A stretch of DNA of 64,000 nucleotides from assembly GCF_002999335.1 (NCBI RefSeq), contig NW_020312065.1:1-64000 (forward strand). Direction: 5' to 3'. Origin of the DNA: Cyclospora cayetanensis. Its lineage: Eukaryota; Apicomplexa; Conoidasida; Eucoccidiorida; Eimeriidae. The position numbers were made by a program, and so were the translations under genes. A model generated the notes under the pieces. It made no database searches, was not told where the DNA came from, and saw nothing but the letters and a program-made list of their open reading frames with translations. This document shows positions 1-11,030 of the stretch, in pieces. Position 1 is the stretch's first letter. Each line of letters starts with the position of its first letter.

Positions 1-251
1 GGGCACGTACGACACGCGGAGGGGGGTCGCAGAGGGGGGGGGCGTGGGGTGTCGGATGTGCCTTGGACTGGCGGGTAGCGCTGCGTGACGTGGCGGAGGC
101 CGGTGAGTCGGACTGCAGGTCCGCGGGTGCCCTGAGGCGTCGGCGGCTGTGGGGGTCCTCCCGGGCGGGGCAACCTCTGGGGGGGGGGGGGGGGGCTGTT
201 GTTCCCCCCCCCCCTGGGGCTAAGAAGGCTGGGGAGCGCAGCACTCTCCAG

Positions 252-1508
252 CAAGAGACAGATTTGTTCGTTTCTCTGCAAGATCTTCAAAACAGCAGCA
301 GCAGTGCACAGGGGAGGCCCTGCAGGAGCAACAGCGGAGGAAGCGGATCCTCCGCTCACAGCCAGTGGTGGCAGCGACAGCTTGGATCCGAAGCGAACCA
401 CACTCTGCATGCGGCTGCAGACAGGCTGATGCCAGTGAATCTGGAGGGACTTGCAGCTATGGAGGCTTGCTGCAGAATGGGGGCTCTAGGATCGCCTGAG
501 GTTTTTGGGGAATCGCGCGCAAGCCACGTTAGCCGCTGCTCGCGCTTAGAGACTCTGGCTTTTGGTAGGGAGCCTGCCCTCTCACCGGTCGAGCGACAGT
601 GGCAGTCTCATCAACGCAAAGAATCTGCCAGCAACGGAGACGCTGAGTGGAGGGAGCGAAGCCTCCTTAGCGCTCTCCAGTTCACGAGCAATAATCGAGA
701 CTTCCCCCCGCCCTTCAAGGCGGATGCAGGAGAGCTTCGAAGTCTGCTTTCCCACCACACTAGCTCAGAAGAGGTTCAAAAGGTGAGGAGGGTGGGAGGG
801 TGCCTCAAGGCTCGTTTTGCTCGCATGATTGTTTTGCTGGGCCCATGCAAGAAGGCGCCTACTGTGTTTGAGGCCTAGCGACGTGCTGCAGCGGCTCGAT
901 AAAAAGGCGGGCAGAGGTGTTGCCGTCGGTTCTCCAGGCTGCGGCGTCACTTATGGGCCCTATGGGCATGCGAACAATTGGGCTTTTGTGGCGCCGTGTA
1001 ATTGCCTTCTTGAGCCTTTTCTGTGGGGTCGAGGCACTTTTTTGTTGGCAGGCGGATCATGATAGCTACAAAGGGGCGTTTGCGTGTCTCCTGTGCTCCG
1101 CAGGACCGAGAAGACGGCTCCGCGCAGATCTTTGCGTTACAGCAGGAGGCCGTGCGTCGTTGTCTCCGGGATTTGCGTGACTCGAGCGTTTCTTTGTTTG
1201 CCCCTCACATTCGATCTCAGAAGTTGGCCACGGTGGACGCTCATCTGGCGTGGGTGTCGAAGACCCGTGAGTTCCAGCATATTGTGGTGTATCTCCACCT
1301 GTTTGAATCTGCCCTTTTCGGGGGTCAGCTTCCCAGCAGAATGCCTGTGGAAACACAGCGAGTTTTCTTTGGAGCTCTTGACGCCCTTGCTGGGGCCTTT
1401 CAGTTGGGTCATGGAGGGTCTTCCATTCCTCAGTCTCCCCCGAATCCTCTGTCGCTGCACACGGGGTTCTTCTCTCATAGGGATGCTTCCCCCCTTCAGC
1501 GCTCGTAG
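252..1508 (+). CDS. Unrecognised coccidian protein, 5' end incomplete
   Basis: I do not recognise this protein. An open frame covers 63-782 without an early ATG (the first is at 429). A plausible acceptor at 249-251 would start an exon at 252, so the true 5' end is probably a further upstream exon or outside the window. A donor GTGAGG at 783 and an acceptor at 1101-1103 are both in phase 0 and join to an exon at 1104-1508 ending in TAG. The first part is Ser/Gly/Gln-rich and looks disordered. The second part (from Asp-Arg-Glu-Asp at 1104) is more regular, with helical, Leu/Val/Phe-rich stretches and no membrane segment or signal peptide. The last 30 residues (Pro/Ser/His) may be read-through of an unrecognised donor. 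Function cannot be inferred. Confidence 0.4.
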
Positions 1509-3531
1509 AACGTTCCCCTCTTGCGGGGGCTGTTCGTGGGGAGGGAGGTGGTTACTGGCCCCTCTAGCCTGTTGGTCCAGGAGCACTGCGGATACGCATG
1601 GAAAGGATGGGGCCCCCCTTTCGAGGAGGCCCGGGTGTAAACCATGACCGGCGGCTTCGATGGCCGGAGTGCAAAGTTCGGGATTGGGGTGCCATTCATG
1701 AGTGTGTATCTTCATGTGTTCACAGCCATTGTGAATGTGACTGTTTTACGTGCTCCTCAGCCGGTTCGTGTTGAACTTGTACCTCAGAAGACTGCATCAT
1801 TTTAGACCTGTATATTACTGTATATAAAACAAAGCAGCTGAGTATATTCATTCTTCATTCCTTTGGACTGCCTGTCTCACCTTGTGTGTATATCGTGCAG
1901 CAGATCCCCAAGTGTGTCCATATATATATATACACCGCAAAATATGGCTGTGCAATCTTTACCATTGCGGGGCGCTGAACGTGCGGCCGTCCGGAGGTCG
2001 CTTGTGGGCCCTCCAACAGGCCGAGACCAGGACAGTCTTAACGAAGGTCTCTGCGAATGGCGCGCTTTTTTCAGCAAGTGCAAATTTTTAACCTCGCACT
2101 GCCGTGGTTTTCATTATATGCTTGTAGTGGCTTCTACTAATTGGTCGTCTACTTGTGTTTGGCTGGCAGGTGGATTCGCATGCGCCTTCATCCTAAAAGA
2201 TCCACGGACTTCCGTGCGAGTACTGATATTTTTGTTGCTCTAGTAACAATGTATGCATTTTCTGATGCCCCTAGTTTTGGGTTTCTGGGTAGGAAGGAAG
2301 GAGGTATTTAAGAGAAGCTAGAGTGGGAGATCGGGTGCCTCCCAAACGGCAGGGGTTCTAGCTTGCCGTCTGGTGGAGGCCAGTCCCTGGACTTGAAATC
2401 GGCATTTTAGTAAGAGAGTTGCTTCAGTATACAAAGTCCGGGCATAGCTAGGGCTCCCTGGGCTCGTTTATGAGGCAACGAAGGAAGCTTGATCCATGAA
2501 TGGATTCTAGGGAGGCAGCCTTGTTGCACCATTCACAGCGTGCCCTGTTGAATCCTACCCACGAGCATGAAGTAGGCGGCATATAGGGCGTGGCGCAGGG
2601 GCCCTGTAAAGAAAGACCAAAAGGGGTGAGCGAAGCGAAGAAGGCTGGTTGCCTCCTTTGCATCGCGCCATCCTTGCTGGCTATATATATGGTGCTTCCT
2701 TCATGCTCTTCCAGATTGAGGCGCTTTGGTACTAGCATTCATTAGTGGTATTCCCACTGCTGTTTTCAAAGGAATGGAGGGCTAAGGAAGTCAGCTGGAT
2801 GGAGAGCGAGAAGGCGCCAGAGGGGTCGGGATGTTAGGGGCCGTAGAAGGCACGCTGACGTCAAAACAAGGCAGATGCTGCCTTATAGCGGCATCATAGC
2901 TGAGTCCTCGCGGCGAAGTGCATGCAACAGCCCTGATTACTTGGACGGCCTCAGCCGCCGTACAGGTAGCTGACGAGCGAGGTTGGTCAATGCCCATCAT
3001 GCAGGGGTGCAGATGCCTGCTAGGTCTGTTATCCATTACGCACTGTTTGTACGGCTACGCAGCTGACCACTAACTCAATATAGGTGTCTTCAGTGCCTCC
3101 CAGGCGACCTATGTCGTTAACCGATATCCTAAAAGGTATATTTTCCTACTATTCCGAAGCGGGTTATCCATACAGGCAAGAGGTCTGTACGAAAGAAGGG
3201 TGTGTCTGCCCATGTGCGGGCCTCACAAGCAAGCAAATCGTGTCTACAAAAGAAACTCTTTATGATCATGAGAACTATACTATGAGCGTCAGCCCCTCCG
3301 CTTTACCAATTCCCTGGGCGCTCCATTTTCAATAGTATCTGCCATTGATCTTAGACGCAGCAGCCGCAACCGAGTCTCTGCCAATCTGTCTATGCCCGTC
3401 GTGCCAGTACAAACAGCCTCGGAGACACTGGCTGGCCCTGCGCTTTTCCCCTCGCCCTCTTCCTGCCCGCTCCCGCCTTCTCAACTACAATGCGTTGCAT
3501 GCTTTGGTGTATCGGCAGCTCCTTCAACGCG
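1509..3531. other. Intergenic stretch, no gene seen
   Basis: About 2 kb with stop codons in all frames at short intervals. It holds a short TA run near 1919-1932 and no peptide that looks conserved. It probably contains the 3' ends of the flanking convergent genes. Confidence 0.5.
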
Positions 3532-5256
3532 TCAACGCCAAGGCGTGCGCTGCTGCTTGTACCTCTCCAGGACCCAAGAGAGCCATGCTGCAGCAGCACC
3601 CGAGTCTACATGGATGCAAGGCGCAGCGGAGAGGGGGTGTCGTCCCTGCGACTCCACGCGGCGAGTGCAACAGTCTGCGCTGTCTGCGCAGTCCTTCGAT
3701 TGCAGCCCCCGCCGACACACACCAGGAGGAGAGCTCCCCCCCAAAAAAGCCACTCGCAAGTACAGAGCCTTCGGTACATCCAGGAGAGATGCAAGCTCAA
3801 ACAAAGCGTCTGCTGCCTGCTCGGATTCCAGACAAAGAGGGGATGCGCGACCCATCGGAAACGCTGCGCTCCCCGACACCCCATCCTCGGAAATCCAAGG
3901 AGGCAGCAGCAAGGCACACAGTTTCGCACTGTCTCCAAGCTCAAGAGGGCCCTCTGGAGCGGCCAAGGAGGTGGGAGAAGACACCGCAGTCCCCCCTGCG
4001 CCTTCGGCCTGCTTTTGCTCCTGTGCGGCAATGCGCAGCAGCACGGCTCGCCAGATTTCCAAGCGTTCCCTCCGCTTCCTTCCTTCTAATGGCCTTGGTC
4101 TCTTCTTTTCCTCCAGCCCTCGCTGGTTTCCCCCCGAAAGAGGCCCCCATCGCTTGCCTGGACCCTTAGGGATTGGCTGCATGCAAAGGCGGCCCCTCCC
4201 GCCGCAACTCACTTCTCTGACGAGGGAGGCCCACCAAAGCATGAAAGGAATGGCAACTGCAGCCACGATTTTTTGCGCTGCGGCGGCCCTTTCACACTCC
4301 TTCTCTTCCCAAAGATCATCTCCTCGCCTCTCGGCACCCGAGGACGAGGACGAAGCGGCTCCTCTGCCGCTCGAAAGAGGCCTCTGCAGCAAACAGGGAG
4401 CCGCTGTCTGCAGAAGCAACAGGAAAGTACGCATCTGCAGAGCCTCCGAGAGAGGCAACGAAAGGAGCAACCTGCTGGCTGCCCAGAAAGACAGGTGCAC
4501 GACGCTCGAGGGGCTGAGAGCCAACCGACGGAAGGCCGCAAAGATCTCCTTCTCATCATACTCCACGTCGTACGCATTATGTATCTGCTCGGCACGATGC
4601 CTCGTGTCGCTGCTGCTGCCCCCCAGGGGAGCTTTCCCTGAGAGGTCCTCTTCCGAACCAAGCAACGCCTCTGCAAGTTCGACTGCTGGGGAGACTCCTG
4701 AGTACAGTAGCGGACCCCCACTCACCGCGTGGCGCATGCAATACGGCTCGAGAGAAGCACAGAAAAGCCACACCGACAGTTTGGGTAACAGAGACATGCT
4801 CTGGAGCGAGTAGGAGGAAAAGCAGCAGCCCCGAAGGGCACAGTCAAGGGCAGAGGAGAGGCCCTCTCCTGACATACATGCCCAACGCATGCAGCGCAAT
4901 TCCACGCAGCTTCCTGCCTCTCGCAGGAGCCCCTCTGGGGGATCTGATTCAGTGGATTCTACAGGCTGCTCGTTATTTTCCAGGCCTCTAGCGGCGGGTA
5001 CACCCGAGGAGGGAGGGGCAGACGCTGCCAGTTTTCTTCGCTTCGCAATTACGGCCCTCCGGAGATCTTGGACTGTCACGCGGCCTTCACTTATGGATTT
5101 TAAAAGACGGTGTAGCACATGGGCATGGGAGCTTCTGAAGAGATCCAAGGCACCGAACTGTCGGCCGTTTTCAGCGTGTTCTTGGGGGGAGCTGCTGCCG
5201 AGCTTGTCATGAGAGGCAGACGTGCCCCGAGTGCAGCGGCCTCCGGGATCATCCAT
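3532..5256 (-). CDS. Unrecognised 574-residue protein
   Basis: A single long frame opens with ATG at 5256-5254 and closes with TGA at 3532. I do not recognise the product. The N-terminal third has a charged stretch around residues 40-75 (Lys/Arg-rich). The middle (about residues 205-330) has Leu/Ala-rich helices around an acidic Tyr-Asp-Glu-Lys-Glu segment and a Ser run. No signal peptide is visible. A donor-like GAA/GTGAGT near 4214 and an in-phase acceptor AACCAG near 4128 would bound an intron of roughly 87 nt (a multiple of three). The frame stays open either way, so that Gly/Pro/Arg-rich part may be intronic. A frame this long is unlikely by chance even in GC-rich DNA, but exon limits are uncertain. 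Confidence 0.5.
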   Translation of the reverse strand: MDDPGGRCTRGTSASHDKLGSSSPQEHAENGRQFGALDLFRSSHAHVLHRLLKSISEGRVTVQDLRRAVIAKRRKLAASAPPSSGVPAARGLENNEQPVESTESDPPEGLLREAGSCVELRCMRWACMSGEGLSSALDCALRGCCFSSYSLQSMSLLPKLSVWLFCASLEPYCMRHAVSGGPLLYSGVSPAVELAEALLGSEEDLSGKAPLGGSSSDTRHRAEQIHNAYDVEYDEKEIFAAFRRLALSPSSVVHLSFWAASRLLLSLPLSEALQMRTFLLLLQTAAPCLLQRPLSSGRGAASSSSSGAERRGDDLWEEKECERAAAAQKIVAAVAIPFMLWWASLVREVSCGGRGRLCMQPIPKGPGKRWGPLSGGNQRGLEEKKRPRPLEGRKRRERLEIWRAVLLRIAAQEQKQAEGAGGTAVSSPTSLAAPEGPLELGDSAKLCALLLPPWISEDGVSGSAAFPMGRASPLCLESEQAADALFELASLLDVPKALYLRVAFLGGSSPPGVCRRGLQSKDCADSADCCTRRVESQGRHPLSAAPCIHVDSGAAAAWLSWVLERYKQQRTPWR

Positions 5257-6523
5257 ATCCCCAGGTGCTGCCAGCTGACTGGAAAGCTGCGGCTACCTTT
5301 TGTGCGTTCCCGATATAGGGGGGAAGGCAGAAGCAAGTCCGGTCGAGACAGAGGTTAGGCGGCCTTAACTGGGGAGGCAGAGACACGGAGGCGCGCGACA
5401 CGTGCATGCATGGTGCATTACTGGCTCACTTAGGAAGGCCGCATGCCGAAAGAACTGGTGGACGGGTTCTGCTCTTGGCTTTGCCTGAGCCTAAGCTACC
5501 TGTGTGCCGGTCCGCCTGGCTCTTGCAGCCACAGCTATGACAGTATTACCACTCCAAAACCCATCTCTTGCAAACAAGAGGGAAGAAGATCATGCGAAAA
5601 GGGGAGCTGGAAAGGCGGGCAGCAGCTTGCGGCTTGGGGGCTGCTAGCAGGGCCGTAGCGAACAGACAGGAGAGATGAGACTCAAGAGACGCCCATACAG
5701 ACCTCAAATGCGGCACGAAACAAGGCGACTAACAGAAAAGAAAGACAGGGAACATGAGCGAACCCTGTGTTATCCTTCAATGTGCTAGTGGTTCTACACA
5801 GTCTCAACCAGAGTAATCAGCGGCTGAAGCCCCAAAGACCCCTTCGCCTCTCTGCTGCACGAAATGAAAGCCAATATACTATTGCACGTTGGAATTTGAA
5901 CTATATAGCTATATACCATTCGAGGGAATGGATATTCTTTCATTTCTCTTCCTTTCGCCGCCCTCATTCCTTTAAATGCTATTACTCATGAACTCACCGG
6001 ATCAGCAGGAAAAATACGAAGAAATCACCGTTCATCATCCTGCTGATCGCTCGTTCCTTTAATTTGGTCGCCAAGAGTGGCGTCACTCCGACTCATGCAA
6101 CCCCTCTTCTCGCCCTCTCCCTCACTCGCCGTGTCTTTCACCTTCCTGCCTTTTCCCTTTCGTATTACTCCCTCTCTTCTGCTTTCTTCCGTCCCTTACG
6201 TATTTCGCCCTCTTTTTCACTCGTTTTTAAAGCATTAAAGCCCCAGAGCCGCCTTTGCGTGGCCTTCAGGTGGGCTTTTCTGTTCCCCTTACGCCCTCAA
6301 AGAGGGCAACCGGTGCGGCCTGCAGGGAGCTGTAAGTGAAGTCTCCCTGCATGGGAGGGCAGTGAAGCTGAGAGAGGCAGGCAAAGATCCGTGTACTGGG
6401 CCTGCGCGTGCTTCAGAACCAGGAAGGAGAAGCAGGCAGGCGCTAAGGGGGAAGGCATACGCGCCGACGAACAGAAAGGCAACATAGAAGGAACTCCCTA
6501 TTTTCCTCTTTCTCACACCAAAG
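5257..6523. other. Intergenic stretch, no gene seen
   Basis: Divergent spacer between the unknown minus-strand gene and PEX4. It contains a TGCATGCATGG palindrome near 5403 and pyrimidine-rich DNA at 6080-6230. No conserved peptide was seen on either strand. Confidence 0.5.
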
Positions 6524-8013
6524 ATGAGCTATAGGAACCGTCTTTTGAACGAATTACGCGATGCTGCGCGTCAGCAAGACACCACAGTTCAGCTAAGAGC
6601 AAAGTGCGGAACAGGGGGGACTGAACTCAGGGAGTACAAATTACACATATACATGCAATACACATACATGTACGAATCTACGTGCGTGTGTTCATTTTGG
6701 ATAGGCGCATATTTAGATATACATGCGTTTGTATATCACATAGTGCAACAGGATCTAATTGCGCCTGCGAATTTGCTTTGATGTGTTCTTCTCGAGAGCG
6801 TCCATTTTGCATCTGTATTATCCCAAGGACGTCATGGCTCAGTATATATATATATATATACCTAGACTGGAACGCACAAGAACTAGCTTTTCATTTACTG
6901 CAAGACTCAGATATTCTACACATGCCAGTGACTCTCTCCTTTGTCTGTTACCGCCTGGCATTTGCTTCCAGCGAAGACAATATCTTGGAGTGGACGGCTC
7001 TCATCAAGGGCCCCCGGGACTCTCCTTACCAGGTACACCTGAACCCATGCCATGGAACCCAGTCTTGCACTGTGTGGAGTAACTCGAGGAAACACTTGCT
7101 TGTTGAGGGCTATCGCAACCGCTGTACACAGACTGGACGCCACCCGCATGCACACTTCACTCCTACACTTCCAAAAGTCTGTGTGTTGTTCTACGCGCGC
7201 GCTTGGTCTGTTGACTTGTAGGACGGGACTTGGTGCCTACAGATCGTCTGTCCCCCGGCCTACCCCCTGTCTCCGCCCCGTGTTCACCTCCTTACAAAGT
7301 GTTTTCACCCAAATATCGACTTCCGGACAGGTTTGTCGGCTTTCGAGGCTCTAGAGGCGAGACGGGCAGAAGCCATGCAGACGTTCGGAAAGGACAACTG
7401 GGAGGCGTGGAAAGTGGCATGGTGGAAAGTCTGAGCCCCCCTGCAGCAGGCAGCTGAAAGAAGCATGCGGCTCCGAACACTTTGCTGGGTCTTGTCGCTT
7501 TGTATGTGTATGGGTATCTCAGGAGCAATCTGCATGGACATTTTAAATGAAGGATGCTGGACGCCAGCTTGGAACTTGCACTTTGTGTGCCTCGCAATCA
7601 TCTCCTTGTTGGATAGCCCAAATGCGGACAGCCCGCTCAACTGCGATGCAGGTGACTTCCGATCGAAATACTCACACACTCTGAAGCGGTAGAACTTCAG
7701 AATCACTCCAAAGGTGGCTGTTCATCAGCTAAAGCATTTACGCACTGCAGAGCTGCGCATAAGCACTGTAGAATTGTCTACACTGTCCATGTTCGTACAC
7801 TCCAGAGCTCTCTATGGACGCTTTAGAGGTTTCTAGACGCAGCAGAACTGTCCAGACACTTGAAGCTACTTCTACTCTGTAATTCTGTCTACACCTGGTT
7901 CTCCCTATTCAGGCAATTTGATCCGATCTGGAGACATGCGCGGGTTCCGATCCATGGCACGGATGTACACCAAGGAACTTGCCTGCGGCCGTGATGCCCT
8001 GAAAGGCGAGTGA
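6524..8013 (+). CDS. PEX4: PEX4-type (peroxisomal) ubiquitin-conjugating enzyme E2
   Basis: Five exons join in phase: 6524-6603, 6972-7032, 7222-7330, 7523-7651 and 7913-8013, giving 159 residues, a normal E2 length. The UBC fold is complete: an N-terminal helix, the NILEWTALIKGP strand, the Tyr-Pro-Leu-Ser-Pro-Pro loop, HPN at residues 76-78 and the active-site Cys87 in GAICMDIL. The subfamily call rests on WTPAWNL, the Asp-Ser-Pro-Leu-Asn-Cys-Asp segment and NLIRSGDMRGF followed by MARMYT. As I recall the family, these are hallmarks of PEX4 (plant UBC21-like) rather than UBE2D. PEX4 mono-ubiquitinates the cysteine of the import receptor PEX5 so that it can be pulled from the peroxisome membrane; that role here is inference. 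Its PEX22 anchor is not in the window. Introns 1 and 3 contain TA runs and no competing frames. Confidence 0.88.
6843..6863. repeat. TA dinucleotide run
   Basis: Short (TA)n microsatellite in intron 1 of the PEX4-type gene. Confidence 0.8.
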
Positions 8014-9387
8014 GCAACACCCAGTCTGATTATTTTGAAGGAAGAACCCACAGGGGAATGAAGAAGGCACAATAATTGGCTCTACAGGCGAACGCTGGTG
8101 ACAAAGGCGGTCACAGCCGCTGCATCACTGCGCAGATAGTGCCGAGATCCATTGCCATTAGTGAGTGTTTCTAGTGTGTAAATTCTACTTCATGGGTAGC
8201 TGATACTTATCTACGGGAGCCGAGTTTCTTCTTTAGCCCGGTGATTTGAAGCACGTTTGTACGTGTGTGTCGAGTGTATATGTGTGAGGTATCTGCTTTG
8301 CACGTTCTATTCATTATAGGGATATATTTAGTGCGCAGACGAGGACATCAAGATTGTTGCAATTCTATTGTCCTGCGAGGGCTGGGGTGCTTGAAGAAGA
8401 CTGAAATTGCTCCTCTCCTATGCGCAGTACTTATTTGGGTTCTCGGTATTCGAGTAATCTTGCTCGAGTTACAGGGAGCACGGTTTTTCTATATTTTAGG
8501 GGAATGCGAGCATTAAGCGTTTTTTCTGACTGTTTCTACGGCGGGTGCCCAAACCCATCACTACATTATGGCCTATCATGAGCCCAATGAAAACAAGAGA
8601 GTCATTTTGCACTGAAGCGGTGTTCAGCGCCGGCAGAGTAGCACCAAAAGATTAGTATTCGCAGCATCAACGTGTGTAGGCTCTAGTAGTAGACGAGCAC
8701 AGGTGAATCCTTCAGCTCTATAACCTGTCCCTCCCCAAGTGCATCTAGTCCTTTTGAGCAAGTCTCGCCCCCCTCCCTCAGTACCCAGAGGGGAACGAGG
8801 CGGAGAAGGGCCCGCATACCGTGATCCATTACTGGACTGAGCTGAAGAAAATGGTTGTGGTTTATGGTTGTTTTTCACGGGCAAACCCCGTTAGCGGTTT
8901 CCGGGAGAGGCCCTATAACGACTAGCAAGCAATGCAGCCCCACGAAGACGAGCAACGGCCTTCCTATTGGGAGGCGGCAGGACACCAATTTTGGACGGCA
9001 TTTAGATTTGTTTTATTATTGCAGAAGAAGGCGAGCTGCGCTAAGAGCCACCTTGAAGTGGGTCATTCGCTGTGGGACTGGGTGTAGCTGACAGAATCAA
9101 GGAGAGAAGAGAACCCTGCAGAATAGTTTGTGCATTGTTTTTGTGATGAAATTTATGAATACATAGACCTGAATGCTGACTATTATTTCTCTTTTTAGAG
9201 GACATCGAAAAAAGGGGGAGTTTTGCGCACCTTTCCCGACCCCTGACTTGCTGAACTTTCCGGTGGTATTTTTGCTTCCTGCCATTTTTAAGGATTCAAT
9301 CCTTGATCTGCCCCCTTGCCTTCCTCTTCTCCATTGTCTTTCTTCTTCTTGGCGTGCTGATTATATATGTACCCTGTATGAATAATA
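8014..9387. other. Intergenic stretch, no gene seen
   Basis: Spacer between the PEX4-type gene and the ML-domain gene on the same strand. No conserved peptide is visible. A pyrimidine-rich tract lies at about 9300-9360, just before the ML-domain start codon. Confidence 0.5.
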
Positions 9388-11030
9388 ATGATCTCTTTCT
9401 TTCCTCTAGTGCTCCTTGTAGCAGCTGCCGCAGCAGCACCAGTGGTCCAGTGGTCACCTGTTGCCAAATACCCCAAATCACAGGAAAGCACCAGTAAACC
9501 CAAAATCGCACCACAGCAGGATATAGAGAAACTTCAGCCGCGTCCCATCCCTGAGATATGGAAATGGTGCAAGGAGGAGCCCTCTCTGATCAAAGTGCGT
9601 GAGCAAGACCATACTACCTAAAACCTTGAGCTTCGAGTTCCACGTTGACAGTCCACTCTAAAAATATTCTCTCATCCAAAGCTCTTTGGTGGCCGCTCCT
9701 CTGCTGTGAAGGGTCCCCCCGTCTCCTACACTAAGTCGACGACTCTCCATGGTTGCGCGAGGGATGCATGGCCGAACGTTCTCATGCACTCTTCTTTTGT
9801 GGTGTTTCCCTTCTTTCCAGAATGTGGAAGTTTTGTTTGAGAATTACCCGCTGGTTCCCGGGACTAATTTCAATGTCATTATTCGTGGGGATGTGCTAGA
9901 ACCCCTAGACGAAGTGACGGTAAAAACGAGGATAACGGTAGGGGGCCTCCTCTCTATCGTAGATACTCAAGACCTCTGCAAAGGGCCCAAGAAGCGATGC
10001 CCGTACACTGCAGGCCACCAGGAACAGAGGCTTACATGTAAGCAAAGATGACCATCACATACTGCATCTGCCCCCCCCCTCCCCCCCTCTAAGCACAATA
10101 AAACCCTAGGCCCTTAAAGAAATCAACCACAAGTTCCCCAAGCAAGCAGACAAAGCCCAAGGAGAAGCCCCAAATTCAAAATAATCTTCGACAGAAAAAT
10201 GTGCTCCTATCGCAGTCGGATTAGGCCCCTAGAGAGCTAGAAGCGGCTGGTAGGCGCTAGGTGGTTGTGTAGTTTGCTACCCGTACGCACAACTTAACCG
10301 CCTAACATGTGTGCATCCATCTCTTTGGCCTTTATTCGCGCGCAGATCCAATTACCATTACACTATTTGGGAACGTATACACGAAGGCGATCGTGAGCCA
10401 ACTGGTCGACAAGCAAACGTAGCTCTTACGTCTTCTCTGAATGCCTGTGTATGTGTATGTGTTTATGTATGTATGTGTGTGTGTATGTGTGTGTATGTGT
10501 ATGTATGTATGTGTATGTGTGTATGTATGTATGTATGCGTGCGTGTTTGTGTGTATTTGTATGTATGTATGTTTGTATATATGTGTATGTGTGTTTGTGT
10601 GTGTTCCCGTGCATCTTCGCATTCCTTGTCTTTGCTTCTTCACTGTATCACCGCGCATCCCCCGTCTCCCCTCCGCCTGTAGATAGCTGCGGCTGAGTTC
10701 CTACATACGCCGAGATATCTTGAGTTCCCCCTAGCCCACAAGCGCCTCTCTTTTGTGCCTCTTCCTCGAATGCGGTAGCACATCGAGCACCGCTGGCTCT
10801 GCGAGTGTTCAGCTGCAGTGTCCTCGTGAGTCAATTTTGTGAGGGCCTTTACTGTCTGCCTTCAGCTATTGGCACACAAATCACATACCTGCACCCCAGT
10901 GTGTGTGCTCCCTTCGGTTTGCCCTTTTGCGCAGATGTACGCTGGTCAGAAGCCTATTGCGTGTATCGATCTTGGGCCCCTCGTTACCAAAAGTGCAAAG
11001 GTTGTGCCTGCACTAATAAAGGTCTTGTAG
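9388..11030 (+). CDS. ML-domain (NPC2-like) secreted lipid-binding protein
   Basis: Four exons, 9388-9594, 9821-10037, 10346-10392 and 10935-11030, join in phase to give 188 residues. The ATG at 9388 opens a clear signal peptide (MISFFPLVLLVAAAAAA), so the protein enters the secretory route. After a linker of about 45 residues comes an ML (MD-2-related lipid recognition) domain: first Cys in WKWC, then VEVLFENYPLVPG, a Leu-Cys-Lys...Arg-Cys-Pro pair, TYPITI, and the terminal strand KPIACIDLGPLV. The number and spacing of cysteines fit the three disulfides of NPC2/PG-PI transfer proteins. The family binds sterols or phospholipids in a beta-sandwich pocket; the ligand here is unknown. Intron 3 (10393-10934) uses donor GTGAGC and carries a large TG/TATG microsatellite. 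The 47-nt third exon is short but phase-consistent. Confidence 0.82.
10443..10609 (+). repeat. TG/TATG microsatellite in ML-gene intron 3
   Basis: About 165 nt of imperfect TG and TATG repeats. It gives spurious Cys/Val/Tyr or His/Thr reading frames on both strands, which should be ignored. Confidence 0.95.

Noticed and set aside
10311..10696. Several reading frames rich in Cys/Val/Tyr or His/Thr on both strands
   Set aside because: They are translations of the TG/TATG microsatellite inside an ML-gene intron.
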